Origin: Millisia brevis NBRC 105863
Lineage (GTDB): Bacteria > Actinomycetota > Actinomycetes > Mycobacteriales > Mycobacteriaceae
Direction: 5' to 3'
NCBI RefSeq assembly: GCF_001552615.1
Contig: NZ_BCRN01000010.1
Location: forward strand, 62,001-126,000
DNA length: 64,000 bases
The stretch's first letter is position 1, and each line of letters begins with the position of its first letter. Positions 1 through 8,937 of the stretch are shown here, one piece after another. Both the position numbers and the translations under genes were made by a program. Under the pieces are notes generated by a model. That model made no database searches. It had not been told where the DNA came from and saw only the letters and a program-made list of their open reading frames with translations.

Positions 1-194
1 CGCCGGTCGAGATCGAATCGGTCGTCGCGGTCGGGCGCAGCTGGATGTCGACCGTCGACAGCGTCGAGTGGAACCGCGACGAGATTCTGGTGGTCGGCTC
101 GTCGTCGACCAGCGTGCTCGAGCGGATCTTCCTGGGCTCGTCGGCCACCAAGATCGTCCGATACTCGCCGGTGCCGGTGATCGCGGTGCCCTGA
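1..194 (+). CDS. Universal stress protein, C-terminal end (truncated by the window)
   Basis: This is the last 63 or so codons of a gene that begins outside the window, read in the frame starting at base 3 and ending in TGA. The end reads GSSATKIVRYSPVPVIAVP, the closing signature of UspA-fold domains, in which a Gly-Ser/Thr loop binds ATP phosphates and is followed by the last beta strand. UspA proteins are cytoplasmic nucleotide-binding stress proteins, and in actinobacteria they are often tandem-domain proteins. The N-terminus and domain number cannot be seen. The gene converges on the XPB helicase gene, with a strong hairpin between them. Confidence 0.75.
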   Translation, partial: PVEIESVVAVGRSWMSTVDSVEWNRDEILVVGSSSTSVLERIFLGSSATKIVRYSPVPVIAVP

Positions 195-221
195 TACCGG
201 GTGGGTGTGGAAGATGCCACC

Positions 222-264
222 AATACGGGGAGCGAACACATATATGGTGTTCGCTCCCCGTATT
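222..264. terminator. Bidirectional hairpin between usp and xpb
   Basis: There is a perfect 18-bp inverted repeat (222-239 and 247-264; arm core ACGGGGAGCGAACAC) with a 7-base AT-rich loop. It lies 27 bases after the usp stop and 22 bases beyond the convergent xpb stop. There is no clear T-tract, which is normal for actinobacterial terminators. Confidence 0.75.
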
Positions 265-286
265 CGTTCCGATTTCCACAGGCGGA

Positions 287-1945
287 TCAGCCGATGGTCG
301 GGCCCAACAGGTCGTCGGCGTCGGTGATCCGGTAGGCGTAGCCCTGTTCGGCCAGGAAGCGCTGCCGGTGCGCGGCGTAGTCGGCGTCGACGGTGTCGCG
401 CGCGACCACCGAATAGAAGTACGCCTGGCTGCCGTCGTGCTTGGGCCGCAGCAGCCGGCCGAGACGCTGCGCCTCCTCCTGGCGGGAGCCGAAGGTGCCG
501 GAGACCTGCACGGCGACCGACGCCTCGGGCAGGTCGATCGAGAAGTTCGCGACCTTGCTGACCACCAGCGTCCGGATCCGACCCTGGCGGAAGTCGTCGA
601 ACAGCTGCTCGCGTTCCTTGGTGCGGGTCGAGCCCTTGATCACCGGGGCGCCGAGCACCTCGCCGAGCTCGTCGAGCTGGTCGATATAGGCGCCGATCAC
701 CAGGGTCGAGGCGTCCGGGTGCTCGTCGAGGATCGAGCGCACCACCGCGACCTTGGTATGGGCGGTCGAGCAGAGCTTGTAGCGCTCCTCCGGCTCGGCC
801 ACCGCATAGGCCATCCGCTCGGCCTCGGTCAGCGTCACCCGGACCTCGATGCACTCCGCCGGCGCGATCCAGCCCTGCGCCTCGATGTCCTTCCACGGCG
901 CGTCGTAGCGCTTCGGGCCGATCAGCGAGAAGACGTCGCCCTCGCGGCCGTCCTCGCGCACCAGAGTGGCGGTCAGGCCGAGGCGGCGGCGCGACTGCAG
1001 GTCCGCGGTCAGCCGGAAGACCGGCGCGGGCAGCAGGTGCACCTCGTCGTAGATGATCAGACCCCAGTCGCGGGAGTCGAAGATCTCCAGGTTCTTGTAC
1101 TCACCCTTGGTCTTGCGGGTGATCACCTGATAGGTCGCGATCGTGACCGGGCGGATCTCCTTGCGCTCGCCGGAGTATTCGCCGATCTCCTCGTCGGTCA
1201 GCGAGGTGCGGGCGATCAGCTCGCGTCGCCACTGCCGCCCGGCGACGGTATTGGTCACCAGGATCAGCGTGGTCGCGCCGGCCTTGGCCATCGCCGCCGC
1301 GCCGACCATCGTCTTGCCGGCGCCACAGGGCAGCACGACGACGCCGGAGCCGCCGGCCCAGAACGAGTCGGCCGCCATCTGCTGGTAGTCGCGCAACTCC
1401 CAGGTGTCGTCGTGGAAGTCGAGGTCGATCGCGTGGGCTTCGCCGTCGACGTAGCCGGCGAGATCCTCGGCCGGCCAGCCGACCTTCAGCAGCATCTGCT
1501 TGAGTCGGCCGCGTTCGGACGGGTGCACCACGACGGTGTCCTCGTCGACGCGGGCGCCGAGCATGGGGGAGATCTTCTTGTTGCGCAGCACCTCTTCGAG
1601 GACCGCGCGATCGAAGCTGACCAGCGTCAGCCCGTGCGCCGGGTTCTTCACCAGCTGCAGCCGGCCGTAGCGGGCCATCGTGTCGACGACGTCGACCAAC
1701 AGCGGCTGCGGTACCGCGAAGCGGGAGTAGCGCACCAGCGCGTCGACGACCTGCTCGGCGTCGTGCCCGGCGGCGCGGGCGTTCCACAACGCCAACGGGG
1801 TCACCCGGTAGGTGTGGACGTGTTCGGGGGCGCGTTCGAGCTCGGCGAACGGGGCGATCGCGGCGCGCGCCTCACCGGCCAGCGCGTGGTCGACCTCGAG
1901 CAGCAGCGTCTTGTCCGATTGGACGATCAGTGGGCCATCGGCCAT
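287..1945 (-). CDS. ercc3: XPB/Ssl2-type DNA repair helicase
   Basis: This 552-residue protein is a superfamily 2 DNA helicase of the bacterial XPB family, a 3'-5' ATP-dependent DNA unwinding enzyme with an assumed role in DNA repair. Visible motifs are a damage-recognition-like N-terminal half (1-180), Walker A LPCGAGKT (205-212), the DEVH box (300-303), an LTAT motif (324-327), the RED motif typical of XPB (330-332), and a C-terminal RecA-like domain with an arginine-rich motif VI near QEEAQRLGRLLRPK. Length and order match mycobacterial XPB (Rv0861c). The start is the ATG of MADGPLIVQS. Its usual companion, the helicase-associated protein, lies at 6302-8641, here separated by two inserted divergons. 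Confidence 0.95.
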   Translation of the reverse strand: MADGPLIVQSDKTLLLEVDHALAGEARAAIAPFAELERAPEHVHTYRVTPLALWNARAAGHDAEQVVDALVRYSRFAVPQPLLVDVVDTMARYGRLQLVKNPAHGLTLVSFDRAVLEEVLRNKKISPMLGARVDEDTVVVHPSERGRLKQMLLKVGWPAEDLAGYVDGEAHAIDLDFHDDTWELRDYQQMAADSFWAGGSGVVVLPCGAGKTMVGAAAMAKAGATTLILVTNTVAGRQWRRELIARTSLTDEEIGEYSGERKEIRPVTIATYQVITRKTKGEYKNLEIFDSRDWGLIIYDEVHLLPAPVFRLTADLQSRRRLGLTATLVREDGREGDVFSLIGPKRYDAPWKDIEAQGWIAPAECIEVRVTLTEAERMAYAVAEPEERYKLCSTAHTKVAVVRSILDEHPDASTLVIGAYIDQLDELGEVLGAPVIKGSTRTKEREQLFDDFRQGRIRTLVVSKVANFSIDLPEASVAVQVSGTFGSRQEEAQRLGRLLRPKHDGSQAYFYSVVARDTVDADYAAHRQRFLAEQGYAYRITDADDLLGPTIG

Positions 1946-2043
1946 ACGGGCGCTTCCTCTCCAACTGTCCGGCGATCAGCTCATTGTTCACCGTCACCGC
2001 GACATCTGTCGTCGCCAGGCGGGTTGCGCCTGCCGTCGGCAGT

Positions 2044-2068
2044 ACAACCACCACACCCCTGTGGTTGT
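2044..2068. repeat. Short inverted repeat downstream of the arsR-like gene
   Basis: ACAACCAC (2044-2051) and GTGGTTGT (2061-2068) form a perfect 8-bp dyad with a 9-base loop. It lies just past the stop of the ArsR-type gene on the minus strand and is followed there by GT-rich sequence. It is most likely a weak terminator. I see nothing else in the 157-base gap 1946-2102. Confidence 0.4.
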
Positions 2069-2102
2069 TCCGCCGGGGTGGGCGCACGGGTGCTGCGTCG
2101 GG

Positions 2103-2426
2103 TCAGCGAGCGGCCGGGTCGCCGAGGACCGCGAGCAGCAGGCCGGGGAAGCGGGCGTCGAGGTCGTCGTGGCGCAGCGTCAACCGCCGATTGCGACCCT
2201 GCAGCTCGCTGATGATCACCCCGGCCTCGCGCAGCACCTTGACCTGGTGCGAGCGGGTCGACTTGGGCCGGTCCGGGCCGAGCGCGGAACAGTCGACCAT
2301 GTCCAACGGGCCGGACGACAACTCGCGGACCAGGGCGAGGCGGGCCGGGTCGCTCAGGGCGAACAGCACCTCGGTCAGCTCGATCTCGTCGCGGGTGGGA
2401 TGGGGGAATCGACTCACCTCCGACAT
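2103..2426 (-). CDS. ArsR/SmtB-family transcriptional regulator
   Basis: This 107-residue winged-helix protein has the ArsR layout: an N-terminal helix (EVLFALSDPARLALVREL), a recognition helix near RSHQVKVLREAGVI and a beta wing (GRNRRLTLR). The CxxC-type alpha-3 metal motif is absent; one Cys occurs at VDCSALGPD, so the effector may not be a metal. It is divergent from an MFS exporter gene with a 52-base shared region containing a dyad. It therefore probably represses the transporter and itself. The family is certain; the ligand is unknown. Confidence 0.9.
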   Translation of the reverse strand: MSEVSRFPHPTRDEIELTEVLFALSDPARLALVRELSSGPLDMVDCSALGPDRPKSTRSHQVKVLREAGVIISELQGRNRRLTLRHDDLDARFPGLLLAVLGDPAAR

Positions 2427-2428
2427 GA

Positions 2429-2444
2429 TTCGACAATAGTCGAA
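2429..2444. promoter_or_regulatory. Likely ArsR operator in the arsR/MFS divergent promoter
   Basis: TTCGAC-AATA-GTCGAA is a perfect 6-bp dyad with a 4-base spacer, placed directly upstream of both start codons (2426 minus, 2479 plus). Its size and location fit the 12-2-12-like imperfect palindromes bound by ArsR dimers. A related TTCGAA occurs about 60 bases further on, inside the MFS gene start. Confidence 0.55.
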
Positions 2445-2478
2445 CTGTTTCGCGGGTTCTCGCGTAGGCTCACGTTTC

Positions 2479-3720
2479 GTGACGGTTCCAGATAATTCGA
2501 ACCATTCGGCAGTTGTTGTCGGTGAACCGGAGACACCGGACTTCGGTAGGCGGGGTCGGTTCGGGTTCGCGTTGGTGCTCTTCGCCCTCGCGGTGATGAT
2601 GGTCGGCGCCGCGGCGCCGACGCCCTTCTATCCGGTGCTCGCCGAGCGTCTCGCGCTCAGTCCGCTGGTCATGACGCTGGTCTTCGCGGTCTACGCCGTC
2701 GCCCTGCTCATCGCGCTGCTCACCCTCGGCTCGCTGTCCGATCACATCGGGCGCAAGCCGGTGATCGCGGCCGGCTTCGTTCTGCTCGCCGCGGCGGCGG
2801 TGCTGTTCTGGCAGGCGGACAGCGCCGCCCTGCTACTGGGCGCCCGGGTATTGCAGGGGGTGGCCAGCGGCGTGCTGCTCGCCGCCCTGTCCGCCGCCGC
2901 GGTCGACCTGGAACCGCCGGACCGCCCCGGATCCGCGACGATCAGCAACGCGGTCTTCCCGCTGGTCGGCCTGGCGGTCGGCGCGCTGCTGTCCGCGGTG
3001 ATTCTCGACCGGGTCGGCGCCGGAGCGATCGGCGCGGTCTTCGGCTCGCTCGCGGTCTGCTACCTGCTGCTCGTGGTCGCGGTGCTGACGCTGCCCGAGA
3101 CCGTCGGACGGCGCGGCGGCGTGCTCGCCTCGCTGCTGCCTCGCGTCTCGCTGTCCCCGGAGGCGGCGCCGGTCTTCTGGCGCGGCGCCCCCGCCGTCGC
3201 GGCCGGCTGGGCCACCGGCGGGCTCTACCTGGCCTTGGGCCCGTCGATCATCGCCAACGAATTCGGTGGGCGGACCCATCTTTCGGGCGGCATCGTGGTG
3301 ACCCTGCTCGCGGGTACCGGCGCCGCGGCCGGCTGGATCATGCGCAACCGCACCCCGCGGGCGATCAGCCTCTACGGCGCCACCCTGCTCGCCGTCGGCA
3401 CCGCCGGCACGCTGGTCGCGATCGCCGTCCAGTGGCTGCCGGCCTATTACGCGACGATCATGATCGCCGGTCTCGGCTTCGGTACCGCCTTCTTCGGCGT
3501 CCTGCGCACGGTCGTCCCGCTGACCCACCCCGACGATCGCGCCGAGAATATCGCCGCGATCCTGGTGGTCTCCTACCTCGCCTTCGGGATACCCACCGTG
3601 ATCGCGGGCCTGCTGATCCCGCGGATCGGTCTCGACGCCGCCGTCTACGGATACGGCACCCTGGTGATCCTCGCCGCCGGAACCGCCGCGCTGATGCGGC
3701 GCTTCGGCAGTTCCGACTGA
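2479..3720 (+). CDS. Major facilitator superfamily transporter
   Basis: This 413-residue protein has 12 predicted membrane segments and is a proton-driven transporter. The MFS loop 2-3 motif is visible as GSLSDHIGRKPV, after a cytoplasmic N-terminus of about 30 residues and the TM1 sequence FALVLFALAVMMVGAAAPTP. The overall character is that of drug or metabolite exporters (DHA1/DHA2-like). The start is a GTG at 2479, and the protein begins MTVPDNSNHS. It is divergent from the ArsR-type regulator, so its expression is probably released when the ArsR ligand is present. The substrate cannot be read from sequence. Confidence 0.9.
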   Translation: MTVPDNSNHSAVVVGEPETPDFGRRGRFGFALVLFALAVMMVGAAAPTPFYPVLAERLALSPLVMTLVFAVYAVALLIALLTLGSLSDHIGRKPVIAAGFVLLAAAAVLFWQADSAALLLGARVLQGVASGVLLAALSAAAVDLEPPDRPGSATISNAVFPLVGLAVGALLSAVILDRVGAGAIGAVFGSLAVCYLLLVVAVLTLPETVGRRGGVLASLLPRVSLSPEAAPVFWRGAPAVAAGWATGGLYLALGPSIIANEFGGRTHLSGGIVVTLLAGTGAAAGWIMRNRTPRAISLYGATLLAVGTAGTLVAIAVQWLPAYYATIMIAGLGFGTAFFGVLRTVVPLTHPDDRAENIAAILVVSYLAFGIPTVIAGLLIPRIGLDAAVYGYGTLVILAAGTAALMRRFGSSD

Positions 3721-3837
3721 GCCGAACCGGCCGGACCGGGCAGACCGGGGGTCCATCGGCCGGATCGATCGGCCGGGGTCGGTCGGCCGGTGCCCGTCGG
3801 CTGGGTGTCGGTCGGTCGGGTATCGGTCGGTGGGGTA
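3721..3837. repeat. Low-complexity GGTCGGT-rich spacer between convergent genes
   Basis: This 117-base gap between the MFS and TetR stops is made of degenerate repeats of GTCGGTCGG and GTATCGGTCGGTGGG. The latter occurs twice, near 3820 and 3835. No gene or clear hairpin is seen. The repeats look like slippage expansion. Confidence 0.5.
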
Positions 3838-4560
3838 TCAGTCGGTGGGGGGAAGGTCCGCGCCGGTGACCGTCGTGGCGTATCCGCGCATCAACCGCAG
3901 GCCGGTCGCCCGGTCGATCTGCGGATCGCGCGCGACGATCCGGTAGCCGAAGTAGTCCTCCATCGCCATCAGCGTCATCGCGATGTCGGTGCTCTCGCCG
4001 ACCAGGGTGAACGCCCCCGACCGCGCGCCGCGGGCGAGCACCTCGGCGTAGAGGCCGACCTGCCGGTGATAGATGCCCTGCACGTCGGAGCGCCGATCCA
4101 GCTCGAACCCGGCGGCCAGGATCGCCCGCCAGATCACCCGCCACTCCGCGTCCTCGGCGTCGGTGGGCAGCCCACCCGCGATCATCACGGCCAATTGCTC
4201 CGCGCTCGACGGAGTCCGCTCGACCAGCGCCTTGCGCTCGTCGTAGAAGCGCTGATCCGAGCGCAGCGCCAGGTGGGACAGCAGCGTGTCCATGTCCTTG
4301 TAGTAGTAGCGCACCGCATTGGCGGTCAGTCCGAGAGCGTCGGCGATATCGGTCAGCCGCAGGGTGGCCAGGTCGTGGCCCTCGATCAGCCGAATCGACG
4401 CGTCGAGGATCTCGCGGCGACGCTCGTTCTGCCGGTTGGGCCGCCCCACGGCCGGCCTGTAGTCGCCGGCCCCGCCCGGTTTGTCGCCGGCCGGCGCCTC
4501 GGCATCGGGCGCTGCCTCGGCGTCGGGCGATGTCAGGGTCTCGTCTGATGCCACGGTCAT
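3838..4560 (-). CDS. TetR-family transcriptional regulator
   Basis: This 240-residue regulator has a Pro/Ala/Asp-rich N-terminal tail (about 45 residues) before the TetR helix-turn-helix (RREILDASIRLIEG to LGLTANAVRYYYKDMDTLLSHLA). A ligand-binding domain follows, ending LMRGYATTVTGADLPPTD. I chose the ATG at 4558-4560 (MTVASDE). The long open frame continuing upstream on this strand is only the antisense of the permease gene. It is divergent from an APC amino-acid permease gene. The 132-base shared region holds an AT-rich dyad (4625-4653), so it is likely the permease repressor. Confidence 0.9.
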   Translation of the reverse strand: MTVASDETLTSPDAEAAPDAEAPAGDKPGGAGDYRPAVGRPNRQNERRREILDASIRLIEGHDLATLRLTDIADALGLTANAVRYYYKDMDTLLSHLALRSDQRFYDERKALVERTPSSAEQLAVMIAGGLPTDAEDAEWRVIWRAILAAGFELDRRSDVQGIYHRQVGLYAEVLARGARSGAFTLVGESTDIAMTLMAMEDYFGYRIVARDPQIDRATGLRLMRGYATTVTGADLPPTD

Positions 4561-4624
4561 CGGTCCTACCACGAATCGGAACACGGAGTTAACGCTCGGG
4601 GCTTGTCTCGAAGGCGACGGTATC

Positions 4625-4653
4625 GCATTCTTTTCGTCAACGGAAAAAAATGC
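4625..4653. promoter_or_regulatory. AT-rich dyad in the tetR/permease promoter (candidate operator)
   Basis: GCATTCTTTTC (4625-4635) and GAAAAAAATGC (4643-4653) are inverted with one mismatch around a 7-base spacer. The run of A/T is striking in roughly 70 percent GC DNA. It lies 40 bases upstream of the permease start, where a TetR dimer could block transcription. Confidence 0.5.
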
Positions 4654-4692
4654 TCGATCAATGGCGCTCCGCTCCACCTCGAGGAGATTCTG

Positions 4693-6117
4693 ATGTCTGC
4701 TGCGCCCCACGACCAACAGCCCCAACAACAGGCCCGCCTGGACGGTCGCCTCGGCCCCGTCGCCGTGGTGTTCATGGTGGTCGCGGCCGCCGCGCCACTG
4801 ACGGTCATCGGCGGCAATATGCCGTTGGCCATCGGCATCGGCAACGGGGCGGGAGCGCCGGTCGGCTTCGTGATCGCCTCGCTGGTGCTGCTGGTCTTCA
4901 GCGTCGGCTTCGTGACGATGACGCCGCACGTCAAGGAGGCCGGGGCCTTCTTCTCCTATGTCAACGCCGGACTCGGCGACCGCGCCGGCACCGGCATCGC
5001 CGCGGTCGCCCTGATCGCGTACACCGCCATTCAGGTCGGTATCTACGGCTACATCGGCTGGGCGCTCGACGACACCGTGACCTTCTACGGCGGCCCGTCG
5101 ATCCCGTGGCCGGTCTACTCCTTTGTGGTACTCGCGATCGTCGCCCTGCTCGGCTACCGGCATATCGGCCTGAGCGCCAAGGTCCTCGGCATCGCTCTGG
5201 CGTTGGAGATCGCGGTCGTCGTGGTGCTCGACGTGGTGATCTTCACCGACCCGGGGCCGGACGGCATCACCTTGCAGCCCTTCGTTCCGGACGTCTTCAC
5301 CCAGGGCAGCATCGGCGTGGCGATCCTCTTCGCGCTGACCGGCTTCATCGGATTCGAGGCGACCGCGGTCTTCCGCGACGAGGCCCGCGACCCCGACCGG
5401 ACCATCCCGCGCGCCACCTACGCCGCGGTGCTGATCATCGGCGGCTTCTACGCGCTGACCACCTGGGTCTTCGTGATCGCCTACGGCGTCGACCAGGTCC
5501 AGGGCGTCGCCCAACAGACCCTGGACGGCAACGCGAACATGCTGCTCGACACCACCGACGCGATGCTCGGCCGGGTCGGCCGCGACATCGTCAACGTGCT
5601 GCTGCTGACCAGCCTCTTCGCCTGCGTGCTGTCGTTCCACAATGTGATCGCCCGCTACCAGTTCGTCCTGGCGAACAAGGGCTATCTGCCCGCCCGGCTC
5701 GGCGAGGTGCACGAGAAGCATCAGTCGCCGGCGCGCAGCTCGGTGGTCCAGACGATCACGGCGATCGTCCTGGTGGCCCTGTTCGCGGTCTTCGGGGTCG
5801 AACCGCTGGTCGGCGTCTTCGGGTCGATGGCCGGCGTCGCGACCGTCGGCATGATGATCCTGCTGTTCACCACCTCGGCCGCCGTGCTGGTCTTCTTCGC
5901 CCGCAACTCCGACAAGGCCGCCGGCCGACCCTGGCAGACCCGGATCGCCCCGGCGCTCGCCTGCCTGGGCCTGCTGGGCTGTCTGTGGATCGTGCTGTCG
6001 AACTTCACCCTCGTCACCGGCGGAAGCGTCGCGCTGAGCACCTTCCTCGCGGCGATTCCGTTCATCGGCTTCGCCCTCGGCTACCTCGTCGGACCCCGCC
6101 TGGCCGCCCGCCCCTGA
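4693..6117 (+). CDS. APC-superfamily amino acid permease
   Basis: This 474-residue inner-membrane permease has about 12 helices. The APC hallmarks are GNMPLAIGIGNGAGAPVGFVI in TM1, the helix-breaking Gly-rich stretch, and GFIGFEATAVFRDEARDP in the TM6 region, the substrate/Na-H site of APC carriers. The ATG at 4693 is chosen because GAGGAG sits 6 bases before it; an in-frame extension to 4603 is non-coding in character. It probably imports an amino acid or amine under control of the divergent TetR. It ends 50 bases before a strong hairpin. Confidence 0.9.
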   Translation: MSAAPHDQQPQQQARLDGRLGPVAVVFMVVAAAAPLTVIGGNMPLAIGIGNGAGAPVGFVIASLVLLVFSVGFVTMTPHVKEAGAFFSYVNAGLGDRAGTGIAAVALIAYTAIQVGIYGYIGWALDDTVTFYGGPSIPWPVYSFVVLAIVALLGYRHIGLSAKVLGIALALEIAVVVVLDVVIFTDPGPDGITLQPFVPDVFTQGSIGVAILFALTGFIGFEATAVFRDEARDPDRTIPRATYAAVLIIGGFYALTTWVFVIAYGVDQVQGVAQQTLDGNANMLLDTTDAMLGRVGRDIVNVLLLTSLFACVLSFHNVIARYQFVLANKGYLPARLGEVHEKHQSPARSSVVQTITAIVLVALFAVFGVEPLVGVFGSMAGVATVGMMILLFTTSAAVLVFFARNSDKAAGRPWQTRIAPALACLGLLGCLWIVLSNFTLVTGGSVALSTFLAAIPFIGFALGYLVGPRLAARP

Positions 6118-6164
6118 CCGGCCCGGTCCCTCCGCGCCCCCCGCCGCCCCCTCCACACTGCCGA

Positions 6165-6215
6165 CGCGAGAGTGACGATTTCTGCGGTTCAACCGTAGGA
6201 ATCGTCACTCTCGCG
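6165..6215. terminator. Bidirectional hairpin between permease and helicase-associated gene
   Basis: There is a perfect 16-bp inverted repeat (6165-6180 and 6200-6215; arm CGCGAGAGTGACGATT). Its loop itself contains the small dyad CGGTT/AACCG. It lies in the 184-base gap between convergent genes. Confidence 0.7.
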
Positions 6216-6301
6216 GTCTGTGGCGGCGGGGGGTGGGCCAGTTCGGGCCGTGGAGGCGGGCGAGGGGCCCCGGGGCGAGGGCTTTGCGGGTTCCCGGTGG
6301 G

Positions 6302-8641
6302 TCAGTCGACGTCGGAGACGTCGGTGATCCGGTGCAGGGCGAAGGTGCGCATCGCCCCGGCGGCGGCGTCGAAGGCCTCCAACCGACCACCGCCGACGGC
6401 CACCGGATCGACGACGCGGCGGTGCGCGGTGCCGTGCGCGTCGACGTAGCCGATCGTCACCGAGCGCTGCGCCTTGGCCGCGGCCTGCAGGGCGGCCAGG
6501 GATTGGGCGCCGGTGATGCGGCTGCCGCCCGCGGTCTGCGTCGCCCGATCGCCGGCCCGGATCTCGCGGATCATCCGGTTGAGCTGGGTGTCGTCGGCCA
6601 CCGCCGGCCCGCGCGCGGCCGGGCGGGCGCGCCGCACGTGCACCCGCGCCGCCCGGGGGCGCAGGTCGACGATCGCCCCGGACGAATCCTCGCCCGCCGG
6701 TGCGAAACCCGCCCGCCGCAACAGGTCGAGGACTTCGGCCAGCGGGGCCTGGGAGATCGCGACGGTCGCCGCGACCGGCCGCAGCGCCAACTCCGCGGCC
6801 GCCGGCGAGTTGAGCACCTCGGTCAACAGCGCCGGATCGTCGCAGCGCACGAACGCGGAGGCGACGCCCGCGCGCAGCCGACCGTGGCGTCGCGCGATGT
6901 CGTCGATCAGGTACTCGAGCGACTGCGGGACCGGGGTGCGCGAGTGGGCGGCGAAGAAGGCGTGGATCCGGTCGGCGGTCAGGCCCGCGTCGAGGCCCCG
7001 GCGCAGCGAGGCCTCCGACAGCCGGTACATCGTCGCGGCGCCCGCCGACTCGATATCCGCCAGCAGCGTCATCCGCTCGGCGAGCTCGCCGACCAGCGGC
7101 CCGGGCGCGATCACGGTCAGATCGGCCTGGACGAGGACATGATCGACCGGGGCGGGCAGCGCCTTGTCCATCGCGGTGACCGTCGCGGCCGCGGTGTCCT
7201 CGTCGGCCGGGTTCTCGGCCAGCAGGGCGCGCCCGGCGTTCGACAGGCCGTTGTGCGCGATCACCGCGACGGCGGTGGCCTCCCGCACGATCCGCTCGAC
7301 CTGGGCGGTGGAGAAGCGGCCGGCGATGCGCGGCCGGCGGCGGCGCAGCACCGCGGCGAGCTCGCCCGGCGTCGCCGCGCCGTCGACCCCGAACTCGGCG
7401 AGGGTGGCCAGGATGTGGCCGCGCTCGCGGGCGGCGGCGGGGGAGCGCACCTCGTCGGACAGGGCGGCGATCGGCTTGTCGGCCGAGTCGCGCCCGCCGA
7501 TCAGCCCGGGCTGCCGCGGTAGGTGCAGCCAGGCGCGGGCGAGCACCGCCCAACGATGCGCGGTATCGGACTCGAACCAGCCGTCGGCGGCGACGGTCGG
7601 CGCCCAGAAATCGTCGACCTGGTCGCCGTCCGGCAGCGGCTCGGGGGAGCCCGCGGCGATCAGACCGGCGCCGGCGAGGATCTCGATCAGCAGGCCGGTG
7701 CGCTCCTCGTCGACGGCGGCGGTGCGCGCGAGGCGCCGCAGTTCGCGCACCCCGAGCCCGCCGGCCTTGAGCACCGGGGCGGGCGCGGATCCGAGCGCGT
7801 CGAGCAGCCGTTCGCTGTCGCGGATCAGCTCCTGCGCCTCGCCAGCGGCGGTGGCGTCGATATCGGCGCGCGGCGCCAGATCGGGCAGCGGGTCGGCCAG
7901 ATCGGCGGGATCGACCACGGTCTCGCCGCGCAGATACTGGCCGACCTGAACCGGCAGTTCCACGGTGCGGTCGTCGAGGCGGATCAACAGTCCCGCGCGC
8001 AGCAGCCGCGGGACCGGGGCGTCGGCGGGCGCACCGGGCGCAGCATCGCGGGTCTGCCCGATCGGGGACGCCCCGGCGAGGGTGTCGAGAACCTTGCGCG
8101 CCGAACCGGCCGTCGCCGCGCCCTCCTCGGTCGCGATGGCCGCCAGCCCTTCGGCGATCGCGGCCGGCGTCAGCACCGGGGTCTCGACGAAGCGGCCGAT
8201 ACGCCACGGGATGGCGGTGCGGGCGGCGGAGACCATGCGCACCGCATCGGTGCGGGTGGCGGTCCCGCTCGGGCCGTAGACCAGCGCGAGGTCGAGCAGC
8301 CGTTGGATCGAGCGGCGCGCCGCCGGGGCGACGGCGGACGCGCGCAGCCCGGCCCGTTTGGCCCGTTCGGTGACGGTCGCGATCACCTCGTCGACCGTGA
8401 CCGGCGCGCTGTCGGCCTCGGCGAGGGCCAGCACCTCGAGCACGGTCATATCGGCGGTGTCGAGTTCCTCGGCGGCGCGCAGGACCGAGGCGCGCTGCTC
8501 GGCGCGGGTGGCCAGCACCCGGGTCGAGCCGGGCGGGGGAATCGTCAGATCCGGTCGCCGCCGCAGCAGGGCGCCGAGGCGCTCGTCGGACGCGGACGCC
8601 AACCAGTCGGCGAGGGTTGGTGCGGTCGCCGACTTGGTCAC
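6302..8641 (-). CDS. Helicase-associated protein (XPB/Ssl2 N-terminal-like domain, WYL-like C-terminus)
   Basis: This large 779-residue protein is what I know as the Rv0862c-type companion of mycobacterial XPB. It opens with TLADWLASASDERLGALL and has several winged-helix-like segments. A conserved central region (near DHVLVQADLTVIAPGPL) matches the XPB/Ssl2 helicase N-terminal-like domain. It closes with a WYL-like module (QRSVTIGYVDAHGTAHRRVV to FALHRITDVS). It has no Walker motif, so it is not a helicase itself. A role in DNA-damage recognition or regulation with XPB is an inference from linkage. The start ATG is at 8639-8641. Confidence 0.85.
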   Translation of the reverse strand: MTKSATAPTLADWLASASDERLGALLRRRPDLTIPPPGSTRVLATRAEQRASVLRAAEELDTADMTVLEVLALAEADSAPVTVDEVIATVTERAKRAGLRASAVAPAARRSIQRLLDLALVYGPSGTATRTDAVRMVSAARTAIPWRIGRFVETPVLTPAAIAEGLAAIATEEGAATAGSARKVLDTLAGASPIGQTRDAAPGAPADAPVPRLLRAGLLIRLDDRTVELPVQVGQYLRGETVVDPADLADPLPDLAPRADIDATAAGEAQELIRDSERLLDALGSAPAPVLKAGGLGVRELRRLARTAAVDEERTGLLIEILAGAGLIAAGSPEPLPDGDQVDDFWAPTVAADGWFESDTAHRWAVLARAWLHLPRQPGLIGGRDSADKPIAALSDEVRSPAAARERGHILATLAEFGVDGAATPGELAAVLRRRRPRIAGRFSTAQVERIVREATAVAVIAHNGLSNAGRALLAENPADEDTAAATVTAMDKALPAPVDHVLVQADLTVIAPGPLVGELAERMTLLADIESAGAATMYRLSEASLRRGLDAGLTADRIHAFFAAHSRTPVPQSLEYLIDDIARRHGRLRAGVASAFVRCDDPALLTEVLNSPAAAELALRPVAATVAISQAPLAEVLDLLRRAGFAPAGEDSSGAIVDLRPRAARVHVRRARPAARGPAVADDTQLNRMIREIRAGDRATQTAGGSRITGAQSLAALQAAAKAQRSVTIGYVDAHGTAHRRVVDPVAVGGGRLEAFDAAAGAMRTFALHRITDVSDVD

Positions 8642-8703
8642 CCGGACCAGCCTAGATACCGCTTCCTCGCCGTTCGACGGCAGGCGGTGGCAGAATGCAA
8701 GCC

Positions 8704-8889
8704 ATGGCGCAGCAGAATTCCTATGTCGATCCCGGTTGGCCCGCCGTCGCGGATGAGGGTGATCACCCGGTGACCGAACTGGTCGCCGCCCGCGCGGGCT
8801 CGTTGTCCCCCTTCGGCGAGGACATGGCGTTCCCCGTTCCGGTGGAAACCCTTCCCTATGTGCACCCGGTGACCGTTATCAACCGCTGA
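8704..8889 (+). CDS. Small conserved hypothetical protein
   Basis: This 61-residue acidic protein begins MAQQNSYVDPGWPAVADEGD and ends PYVHPVTVINR. It is divergent from the helicase-associated gene (62 bases apart), the position occupied by the small Rv0863-type protein in mycobacteria. No signal peptide, membrane helix or metal motif is visible. An alternative in-frame ATG at 8695 would add three residues. It is followed by a textbook terminator, which supports it being a real transcript. Function is unknown. Confidence 0.6.
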   Translation: MAQQNSYVDPGWPAVADEGDHPVTELVAARAGSLSPFGEDMAFPVPVETLPYVHPVTVINR

Positions 8890-8937
8890 CCCAGCGCCGC
8901 GTTCGCGGCGACCCGGCCCCGCCACGAGATGGCTTCG

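Noticed and set aside
68-2212. Long plus-strand open frame (over 700 codons) opposite the XPB gene
   Set aside because: Its translation is Gly/Arg/Asp/His-rich with no family pattern. The minus strand encodes a complete XPB helicase with all motifs. High GC leaves few stops on the opposite strand.
4561-6192. Upstream extension of the TetR frame on the minus strand (total 784 codons)
   Set aside because: It is antisense to the APC permease, whose membrane helices and RBS are clear. Composition (Asp/Gln/Arg/Gly-rich) is that of antisense frames.
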